NCBI GenBank assembly: GCA_024222455.1
Contig: JAAEPD010000131.1
Location: 1-59,712, forward strand
Length of the DNA stretch: 59,712 bases
Reading direction: 5' to 3'
From: Aureispira sp.
GTDB lineage: Bacteria; Bacteroidota; Bacteroidia; Chitinophagales; Saprospiraceae
Of the stretch, positions 1 to 7,800 are shown in pieces. How positions within the stretch are numbered: the first letter of the stretch is position 1; each line of letters opens with the position of its first letter. The position numbers were made by a program, and so were the translations under genes. The notes under the pieces were generated by a model. The model saw only the letters and a list, made by a program, of their open reading frames with translations, did no database searches and had not been told where the DNA came from.

Positions 1-187
1 ACTAAAAAAAATTTTACTTCACATACTTGTTTAAAAAAAAATTACATTTTTCACCTTTCAATTACAGCACCCCAAATTATCCCACAAACATCTAACAACC
101 AACAAACTACATAACAAAACCTTAAGGATATACTTTAGCAATCAGCTTACTATTTCATCTCTAGTTGAAAAAATAAATCTAAAAAAA

Positions 188-220
188 TTTGGAAGTCTCC
201 TCTAAACTCCCCTAAATTTG
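188..220 (+). promoter_or_regulatory. Promoter of the methionine riboswitch operon
   Basis: A TTTG at 188-191 and a TAAATTTG at 213-220 are separated by 21 bases. This matches the Bacteroidota sigma factor consensus (TTTG near -33, TAnnTTTG near -7). Transcription would begin near 225, about 40 bases before the riboswitch. The first 187 bases of the window are AT-rich and I see no gene in them. Confidence 0.6.
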
Positions 221-266
221 TGACCACAAAAGAAAACGTTCTTTACAACGATTATTGCAATCAATA

Positions 267-368
267 CTTATCTAGAAAGGTGGAGGGTCAGGCCCTGAGA
301 AACCTTAGCAACCTGTCAATGCGACAAGGTGCTAATTCCTACTTCAAATTAACTTGAAGAAAGATGAG
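267..368 (+). promoter_or_regulatory. SAM-I (S-box) riboswitch
   Basis: This is an S-adenosylmethionine-sensing leader of the S-box class. P1 pairs CTTATCT (267-273) with AGATGAG (362-368). The conserved core is visible: GGTGGAGGGTCAGGCCCTG at 279-297, GAAACC followed by a GCAACC-type segment (297-314), and AAGGTGCTAATTCCTAC at 326-342. A rho-independent terminator follows at 423-453, so high SAM should stop transcription before the downstream gene. The two genes behind it make homoserine and cystathionine, which fits methionine control. Confidence 0.93.
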
Positions 369-422
369 ATAGCAAGAGCATCCAAACGATTATATCCTAA
401 CCTAACGATATATACAGAAAGG

Positions 423-453
423 TCTCTTCTAGCTTGTCTAGAAGAGATTTTTT
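423..453 (+). terminator. Riboswitch expression-platform terminator
   Basis: A perfect 10-bp stem (TCTCTTCTAG at 423-432 with CTAGAAGAGA at 438-447) carries a 5-base loop and is followed by six T residues. It lies between the SAM-I aptamer and the metB-like gene, as expected for transcription-terminating control. Confidence 0.88.
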
Positions 454-524
454 CTTTTCTAGGCAAGTCCCGACGCTGTTTTTAGATAAGTTTTTATAAT
501 TCATCATCCAAAAACTTTAGCGTC

Positions 525-1706
525 ATGAGTCAGCAAACAAACATCTTAAGACAGTTGCCAATCGATCCACTTACAGGTTCTATCAGCACACCAATTTATC
601 AGACATCTACCTTTGTGCAAGAAGCGCCAGGAGTCCACAAAGGATTTGATTATGCTCGAAGCAACAACCCTACTCGAAAAGTATTGGAAGACCTAATTGC
701 CAACCTCGAAGGTGGCGATGGAGGATTTGCATTTTCAAGTGGTTTAGCTGCGATAGATGCAGTGCTCAAACTGCTCAAAACAGGAGATGAGATTGTAGCT
801 GTAGATGACATCTATGGTGGTACATTCCGAACATTTACACATGTTTACGAAAAATTTGGCGTTCAGATTAAATATGTGGATACCAGCGATCCAACCAATG
901 TGCTGAATGCAATTACATCCAATACCAAATTAGTTTGGTTAGAATCGCCAACCAACCCTACCTTAAAGGTTTCAGACATCGAAGCTATCGGGAAAATAGC
1001 TCACCAACACGATGCACTTTTGGTAGTAGACAACACCTTTGCTTCACCTGCCTTACAGCAGCCCATAAGTTTAGGCGCTGATATTATTATACACAGTGCA
1101 ACCAAGTATTTATCAGGCCACTGCGATGTTATTGCGGGTGTTGTAGTCACAAAAACACCTAAGTTGAGTGAGGCCATCAAGTTTTTCCAAAATACATCTG
1201 GGGCTATATTAAGCCCATTTGATAGCTGGTTGACCATTAGGGGTATTCAAACACTGCCTTTACGAGTAAAACAACACTGTAAAAATGCCTTAAAAGTGGC
1301 TCAATTTCTAGAAAAATGTCCTTGGGTGGATAAAATATATTACCCAGGTTTGCCTTCTCACAAAAACCATGAGATTGCTAAAGTTCAGCAAAAAGCATTT
1401 GGTGGTGTGGTTAGCTTTTCGCTCAAAGAAGATACTCCAGAGCAAGCTGTCCAATTTGTGTCAAGCACCAAACTTTTCAACTTGGCGGAAAGTCTAGGAG
1501 GTGTCAAAAGTCTAATTTGTCATCCAGCTAATATGACACATGCCTCTGTCCCTAGAGAAAAACGATTGAGCACAGGCATCCAAGATTCTCTTATCCGTTT
1601 ATCCGTTGGTATCGAAGATGCAGACGATCTTATTCAAGACCTGCAACAAGCTTTTGAGCAATTAACCTCAGCTAATAAGCAAGCTCAAATCTTTGCAGAG
1701 TTTTAG
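525..1706 (+). CDS. metB: Cystathionine gamma-synthase-type PLP enzyme
   Basis: A 393-residue Cys/Met-metabolism PLP enzyme (fold type I). It probably joins an activated homoserine to cysteine to give cystathionine in the cytoplasm. Visible motifs are the YxR phosphate-binding pair of the neighbouring subunit (Y43, R45), the SSG loop (71-73), the cofactor-contacting Asp169 in VVDNTF, and the PLP lysine K194 in SATKYLSGH. The length is normal for the family. It is the first gene after a SAM-I riboswitch and is followed 54 bases later by homoserine dehydrogenase, which argues for a biosynthetic role over the related cystathionine gamma-lyase or O-acetylhomoserine sulfhydrylase. The family alone cannot separate these activities from sequence reading, so the exact reaction is inferred from context. 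Confidence 0.88.
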   Translation: MSQQTNILRQLPIDPLTGSISTPIYQTSTFVQEAPGVHKGFDYARSNNPTRKVLEDLIANLEGGDGGFAFSSGLAAIDAVLKLLKTGDEIVAVDDIYGGTFRTFTHVYEKFGVQIKYVDTSDPTNVLNAITSNTKLVWLESPTNPTLKVSDIEAIGKIAHQHDALLVVDNTFASPALQQPISLGADIIIHSATKYLSGHCDVIAGVVVTKTPKLSEAIKFFQNTSGAILSPFDSWLTIRGIQTLPLRVKQHCKNALKVAQFLEKCPWVDKIYYPGLPSHKNHEIAKVQQKAFGGVVSFSLKEDTPEQAVQFVSSTKLFNLAESLGGVKSLICHPANMTHASVPREKRLSTGIQDSLIRLSVGIEDADDLIQDLQQAFEQLTSANKQAQIFAEF

Positions 1707-1760
1707 CATGTTGACCTCATCTTCTCTTTCTTCATTCATCATATTTAAACATCAACGAAC

Positions 1761-3005
1761 ATGAGTAATAAACATTTGAATCTAGGTATATTTGGTTTTG
1801 GTTGTGTAGGACAAGGTCTCCACAAAGTATTGCAAAACACTAAAGGTATCCGAGCTAGCATACAAAAAATATGTATCAAGCACCCACACAAAGATAGGCC
1901 AATCAGTCAATCTTACTTCACCACCAATCCTGAGGACATTCTACTCAACAAGGATATAGATATTGTAGTAGAACTGACGGATGATGCAGAAGCTGCTTAC
2001 CAGATTGTTACTACTGCCCTTCGACAAGGCAAAGCTGTAGTAACAGCCAACAAAAAACTAGTAGCTGAGCATTTAGAAGAGTTGTATGAGTTGCAACAAA
2101 CCTATAACACTCCTTTGCTTTACGAAGGTGCTTGCTGTGCTAGTATTCCAATCATTAGAAATCTAGAAGAATATTATGATAATGATCTTTTAAGTTCTGT
2201 AGAAGGTATTTTTAATGGTTCTACCAACTATATTTTGTCGCAAATGCGACAAGAAGGAAAATCCTTTGTACAGGCATTGTCAGAAGCTCAAGAAAAAGGT
2301 TTTGCAGAAACTGATCCTACTTTAGATATAGGAGCTTATGATCCTAAATATAAACTATGTATTACACTATTACATGCTTTTGGGATTTTCACCAAGCCTG
2401 AAGAGATTTTCAACTATGGCATTACACAACTCAACGAGCAGGATATTAGCTATGCACAGCAGCAAGGTAAAACCATAAAACTGTTAGTACATACTAAAAA
2501 AGAAGCTGCTAAAATAACAGGTTTAGTCTTACCTACTTTTGTAGATGCACAGCATCCATTAGCCAATGTAGAAAATGAGTTTAATGGCATTTTGGTAGAG
2601 AGCGCTTTTACAGACCATCAATTCTTTTTGGGTAAAGGTGCAGGCAGTACACCTACAGGTTCCGCTGTGTTATCTGATATTTCTGCCTTGACTTATAATT
2701 ACTCCTATGAGTACAAAAAATTGCATCAAAATACAGAGGCGTATTATAGTCAAGATCAACTTTTAGAAGTTTACGTTCGCTATCAAACACCTTTAGATAT
2801 TGATTTGAATGATTTCCAATGCATTCTCCAACGTTTTGAATCTGCTGAGTATAATTATTTGGTGGGAGAAATCAATCTTAAACAGCTTTACAAACCTGCT
2901 TGGCGCAAGAATCCAAACATTAGTATCGTCCTAAATAAAGTATTAGTCAATGCAAATCAGACAACGATACAAACACAAGTGTTAGAAGAAGCTTTAGCTG
3001 TATAA
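1761..3005 (+). CDS. hom: Homoserine dehydrogenase
   Basis: A 414-residue monofunctional enzyme that reduces aspartate semialdehyde to homoserine, the branch point to methionine and threonine. The N-terminal Rossmann motif GFGCVGQG lies near residue 12. TANKK follows near residue 113. The catalytic-domain signature NGSTNYIL lies near residue 153, with ETDPTLDIGAYDPKYK around 185-200 carrying the catalytic Asp and Lys. The last ~90 residues sit where an ACT domain is usual, but I do not see a clear ACT pattern. There is no aspartokinase fusion. It sits 54 bases after the metB-like gene and shares its riboswitch-controlled transcript. Confidence 0.92.
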   Translation: MSNKHLNLGIFGFGCVGQGLHKVLQNTKGIRASIQKICIKHPHKDRPISQSYFTTNPEDILLNKDIDIVVELTDDAEAAYQIVTTALRQGKAVVTANKKLVAEHLEELYELQQTYNTPLLYEGACCASIPIIRNLEEYYDNDLLSSVEGIFNGSTNYILSQMRQEGKSFVQALSEAQEKGFAETDPTLDIGAYDPKYKLCITLLHAFGIFTKPEEIFNYGITQLNEQDISYAQQQGKTIKLLVHTKKEAAKITGLVLPTFVDAQHPLANVENEFNGILVESAFTDHQFFLGKGAGSTPTGSAVLSDISALTYNYSYEYKKLHQNTEAYYSQDQLLEVYVRYQTPLDIDLNDFQCILQRFESAEYNYLVGEINLKQLYKPAWRKNPNISIVLNKVLVNANQTTIQTQVLEEALAV

Positions 3006-3016
3006 AACAATCAAAA

Positions 3017-3048
3017 AGCCCTTGTATTTACTAGTAAATACAAGGGCT
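3017..3048 (-). terminator. Intrinsic terminator between hom and trhO
   Basis: A perfect 32-base inverted repeat (AGCCCTTGTATTTAC at 3017-3031 with its complement at 3034-3048). On the minus strand it is followed by a run of five T, so it ends the trhO transcript. On the plus strand the trailing bases are not T-rich, so it may only weakly stop the hom transcript. Confidence 0.8.
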
Positions 3049-3074
3049 ACTTATAAACTGCCAACTATAAACTA

Positions 3075-3995
3075 CTAATGCTTCCCATCATTAGGAATAC
3101 GTACATAATAGCCTTTGTCGTTATATTCTCTTCTGAACGGAGACTTACCACATTGTGTAGAACAAGAGCCCTCCATTTCACCACCACAATTTTCACATTG
3201 CACAAAATGGTCATTGCAATGAGGATTAGCACAATTGACCATACGCACAGTAGGTGTACCACAGTTGAGGCATCTAGAAATAACCGTTGGATTAACTGTA
3301 TTGATAGGTACTTGAACTCGATTATCAAATACATAGCAGTTGCCATCAAAATCCTCTCCTCCTACTTCTTTACCATAATTAATAATACCTCCATGCAACT
3401 GATACACATCCTTAAACCCTTTTTTGAGTAAGAAAGCAGATGCTTTTTCACATTTGATACCACCAGTACAATAAGTTAGGATTTTTTTATCCTTATACTT
3501 TTCTTTGAACTCATCTACCTTGTCAGGAAACTCCCTGAAATTATCAATATCAAAGGTGATTGCATTTTTAAATTTCCCTACATTATGTTCATAGTTAGAA
3601 CGTACATCTACAACTACAACATCCTCACTATTTTTCATCTCCTTAAACTCAGTTGGGGTCAAATGCACACCAGTTTTTTCTAAAGGATCAACCTCTGTAT
3701 GCAACCCTGAATTTACAATTTCTGGCTTATAACGAACATGCATCTTCAAGAAAGAAGGTTCCTCTACCTCATCTATTTTCCAATGCACACCCGATAGGCG
3801 CTCATCGGCCTCTATGGTATCCATATAAGTTTTACACTGCTCCTTTGTACCTGATATAGTACCATTGAGTCCTTCAGGAGCTACAATAACACGCCCCAAG
3901 AGCCCTAACTCCTTACAAAACTTAAGATGTTTTTTAGCAAATTCTTCTGCGTTCTCTAAACGCGCATAACGATAATACAATAATGTTTGTAACAT
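3075..3995 (-). CDS. trhO: tRNA uridine(34) hydroxylase, rhodanese family
   Basis: A 306-residue member of the TrhO/YceA family, which hydroxylates U34 of some tRNAs in an oxygen-dependent step toward 5-alkoxyuridine. The N-terminal UPF0176 region has the family hallmark VAPEGLNGTISG (about 38-49). The rhodanese domain contains the active-site loop TYCTGGIKCEKAS near residues 175-187, with the catalytic Cys in YCTGG. The C-terminal part has three CxxC-type pairs (CLNCGTP, CANPHC, CENCGG), likely structural zinc. Length is close to the E. coli protein. It is a single gene with its own terminator, convergent to hom. Confidence 0.92.
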   Translation of the reverse strand: MLQTLLYYRYARLENAEEFAKKHLKFCKELGLLGRVIVAPEGLNGTISGTKEQCKTYMDTIEADERLSGVHWKIDEVEEPSFLKMHVRYKPEIVNSGLHTEVDPLEKTGVHLTPTEFKEMKNSEDVVVVDVRSNYEHNVGKFKNAITFDIDNFREFPDKVDEFKEKYKDKKILTYCTGGIKCEKASAFLLKKGFKDVYQLHGGIINYGKEVGGEDFDGNCYVFDNRVQVPINTVNPTVISRCLNCGTPTVRMVNCANPHCNDHFVQCENCGGEMEGSCSTQCGKSPFRREYNDKGYYVRIPNDGKH

Positions 3996-4075
3996 AACAA
4001 TAAACTCTTAATAATTAGTCTGTTAAAATTCAATGTAAAATATACAGACTAGCACTTAATTTAATAACTATACTG

Positions 4076-4083
4076 CAAATATA
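4076..4083 (-). promoter_or_regulatory. Possible -7 element for trhO
   Basis: Read on the minus strand this is TATATTTG, matching the TAnnTTTG -7 consensus, about 80 bases before the trhO start. I find no matching TTTG at -33, so the call rests on one element. Confidence 0.35.
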
Positions 4084-4098
4084 AGGCAATTGCTAGAA

Positions 4099-4680
4099 TT
4101 AATAAACTTGTTGCCTAGATATAGCATAAACTGCTATAGGATTCTGAAGTCCTTTGACATTGCTTTCACAAAGAAATTCTATTTTCAAAGCCTTTTTATC
4201 AATACAAGAGATAACATTTTTACTAACCAATAAAGTTTCCTGATAAGTTGACAAAAATGATTGCAATCTAGCTGTAATACTGATTGCATAACCATAAAAT
4301 GCTTTTGTAGGCTTATTATTGTTAGGAATAAAAGCTTCTACCATTTCACCAATACTTGCAGTTGTTTTAAATATGGGCTGGCAGGAAAAATCTCTTTCAA
4401 AGTGAACTTGTTGCTGCTCTAAAATAGTTTGAAAATCATAGAATACATTCAATGCAGCAGTTGTCTGTTCTAGCTTTTCCCAAGTCAAAATCACTCCATC
4501 CCCTACATATTGATAAACTTCTAACCATTCCAAATCCATTAAAACTCGATCGAGTGCTTTCCAACATCGCATCAGAAACTGGCTATACAACTTAATTCCA
4601 AGCATATCTGTGCATTGCATTGACCCTACTAAATCAATAAACAAAAAACCTCGCCTTGCAATTGTAAACTTTTCCATCAA
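4099..4680 (-). CDS. Small class III adenylate/guanylate cyclase-like protein
   Basis: A 193-residue stand-alone cyclase homology domain with no membrane segment or sensor domain. The first metal-binding Asp is in FLFIDLVGSM (about residues 12-21) and the second in QYVGDGVI (about 58-65). A later block YGYAISITARLQSF (about 130-143) corresponds to the GxxVNxAARL segment of active enzymes. Here the transition-state Asn position reads Ser while the following Arg is kept. It could therefore be a weak cyclase or a regulatory binding domain. It is transcribed divergently from the giant tape-measure gene, and their -7 elements share one palindrome. No cyclic-nucleotide partner is adjacent. Confidence 0.72.
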   Translation of the reverse strand: MMEKFTIARRGFLFIDLVGSMQCTDMLGIKLYSQFLMRCWKALDRVLMDLEWLEVYQYVGDGVILTWEKLEQTTAALNVFYDFQTILEQQQVHFERDFSCQPIFKTTASIGEMVEAFIPNNNKPTKAFYGYAISITARLQSFLSTYQETLLVSKNVISCIDKKALKIEFLCESNVKGLQNPIAVYAISRQQVY

Positions 4681-4764
4681 TATCTCTTATCTTTATAGAT
4701 TAGCTTAGAACCTGTTCTAAATTTTTACTGTTAAAATCAATACCATATCCAACTTAACACTTTT

Positions 4765-4788
4765 CAAAATTAGTCTAAACTAATTTTG
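4765..4788. promoter_or_regulatory. Palindrome holding two back-to-back -7 elements
   Basis: CAAAATTAGT (4765-4774), four bases, then ACTAATTTTG (4779-4788) is a perfect inverted repeat. Each arm contains TAATTTTG, a match to the TAnnTTTG -7 consensus, one pointing left toward the cyclase gene and one right toward the tape-measure gene. No convincing TTTG lies at -33 for either. The symmetry would also suit a dimeric regulator. Confidence 0.5.
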
Positions 4789-4813
4789 TATATATATAGC
4801 TGACAAATACTAC

Positions 4814-7800
4814 ATGAGCAAAAGAGAACATCATATAATAGAACACCAAATTATCAATGTACGACTAAAAGGTGTTTCTAAAGAAGAAATCAAGTCAATT
4901 CAAGATCGAATCTTGTACTTGCACAAAACTAAGATAGGAGAAGAATTGGACCGCCTTTTTTCAGAGATGGTACCTCCGGGTGTACATGTTACTTTAGATA
5001 ACCTCAATATCAATTTATCGAATATAACGTTTTTAAAGACTGCAGATTTAGATCAAACTATTGTACGGGAATTTAAGGCAAGTGCAAAAAAAGCTGTAAA
5101 AAAAGCGATAGAAGAGGTACAAAAAAAGGAAGCAGCTAAAGGCCGCACAACCTTAATACCTAAAAGTATACAACTCTCTAAAATAGCTTTATTTGAACAT
5201 TTTTTAACGACAGGATACTACCCTTCTTGGGCCGATCCAAAAGAAAATCTAGATTTTCAAGCACTCTTTGAACATCTTATCAGCGAAAAGCCCTTAGCAA
5301 CTACTAAATTAGTCTTATTGCTAGGAAAGCAATCTCATGTTAAGAGGCGAATTTTATATCAGTTATCTAAGCAGCATTTAGAACAAATTATACAAATAAC
5401 CTATGGTGGAAGTATCTCCAAAGTAGTTCGACAACTCAATGTTATACAAAAACGCTATAGACAACAATACCAAACCAGTGTCATCAAGACCGAAAAAGCT
5501 AGTGTTTCTGCTATTGTAGAATACTTGATAGAGGAAGCTCAACGGAGAATGACCAAATCAATTACTAAACAAGATTTAGAGCGAAAAGGGAGTGTTGGTG
5601 GCACTGATCGTCCTCTAACAACTACAGGTTCTTCACCCAAAGGCTTATTTAAAGCATACAATTCCCCTTTTTCTTCCTCCGAATCAATATCTATGGGGGC
5701 AGCAAAAGGCCTTCTAAAGTGGGACAAAAAAGGTTTTACACAGCATGTAATCGAAAAGCTAGAAAAGAAATTTTTGCGAAAAACGAGTACAGCGAAATCT
5801 AACAAAAGTTTACTGTCTAGTGATGGTTTTTTAGTAGAGACCATAAAAGAAGAACGCATAATAGATTCCAGAACGGGTAAGCTTATTAGCAAACGTGTTA
5901 TTGACCGCAAAAAGGGTACAATAATATTGGAACGACACATTGATTTTAGTTTTGTAGAATCTAAATCTACCAATAAAGGTTACCTATCTTTTAAGGCAGC
6001 TAACTTGAAAGGGAAAAAGATTGATGCTGATGGAAACTTGGTGAATGCTCAAGGAAAAAAAATAGATGGAAGTGGCGATTTAATTGATTCTAAAGGTAGA
6101 AAAATAAACCCTAAAGGACAGCTAATAAATGCTGAGGGGGAAGCTATCGATGCTCAAGGTAATGTTATTAGCCCTAAAGAAGAGCAAAAGGATGCTATTG
6201 AACAAAGCGCAATAGACTCATCTTCTGGTAAATCAGGAAGACTGATAAAAGAAGTGTATAAGGATGCTAAAACGAAAAAGAAAGTTGATAAGGAGCGTCT
6301 AAAAGAAATTGAAAAGACAAAGAAGAAAGAGGCCCGAACAGACTTGGATCTATTTGAATATTTCCTAAAATATGGTTCCATTCCTCAGTGGGCAGCAGTC
6401 ACCAATAAAGTTGTGATACAAGATTTGTATGATCGCTTATTAGATGAGCGTTTCTTTGGATTGAAACGAAAAATACAAGGTAACCTTAGAGACCCTCAGT
6501 TCTTGAGACGTCTAAGCTATCAGTTTTCAAAAGACCGTATTTATAAACTATTTGAGACCTCTGCTGCCAACTTAAAATTCATAGATCGATCTATAGAGGA
6601 ATTTCATTTGTTTATCAAAGCTCGAAAAACAACCATTAAGCAAATATCTAAAATGCAATTGGAGGCGATTGTTCTGCAAGCAGGATTAGAATATTTTTTG
6701 GGTATTCGACAGCAAAAATTTATCAAGCAAACCTTCTTATTAGTCCTTATCAAAAATTTGAGTAAAAATATAGGTTGGGAATACAAGTACTTACTAAAAG
6801 AAGTCTTTCAGAGTTTGCGCAGAAAGAAACAAGACATCACACTTCGCCCAGAACTTACATCTGCATTGGAGTCTCTCTTTCAGCAAATGGAAGACCAAAA
6901 TAAAAAAGAAGAGCAGCATGTTAAATCTATAAAAAAAGACAAGCAAACTGCAGAAGAACGCATCAATGAGATCAAAGAACTCTTAAATAAAGAAGATCAA
7001 ACACTAAGCGAACAAGAGCTAGAAACTCTACGAAAAGAGCGAATATTACTCAGTAGACAACTTGGTAGACTAGATAAGCAATTGGAAGAATTTGACGAAG
7101 AAGATGCTCCATTAATAATGGAACAACTCCTAGATGAACAAGATAAATTGGAAAAAGAATTGGCTGAGATTGACCAACAATTGGAAGATGAAAGTAAATT
7201 AACAGCAGAACAAGAAGACACATTGAAAAATAGAAAAACGGAAATATCCCGTACCCTAAAAGGAATAGATAAAGAGTTTAATGACCTTCAAAAACTCCTG
7301 TCAGGCAATATCAAACGCCTATTAGACAATCGTCAAAAATTGCTTCCTAGCCCTAAGAGTCAGGATATCAAAAAATTGGAGCGCACCGAACGTCAGCTAC
7401 GCAAATATCAGCGTGGTATCGAAAAATCAATAAAACAACTTAGTGGTGACAAACAACGACTCCACCTATATATTGCAGAAATAGATGATGCACTAAAACA
7501 AGATTTATCTGGTGCAGAGCGTCGAAAATTGATCAAACAAAAAGAAAAGCTCCAAAAAGATATAGTCAAAATAGATGACTATATAGCACAGATGCGCAAA
7601 ACATCTAAAGAATTAGATACGGAGCTCAAACGGGACCCACTCAAGGAAGCTCAAAAAGCAGCATCTTCTAGATCTAAGATGGACTTTTTAATATTCTTTT
7701 TGGAGTATGGCTCTGAGCCTTGGTGGGCTGAACAATACAAAAATCAAAGTATTGAAGAAATTGTTATTCAGTTCTCCAAAGAGAACCCAAATGCCTTACG

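Noticed and set aside
3078-3431. Plus-strand frame of 117 codons over trhO
   Set aside because: trhO on the minus strand has clear family motifs across the same bases, so this is antisense shadow.
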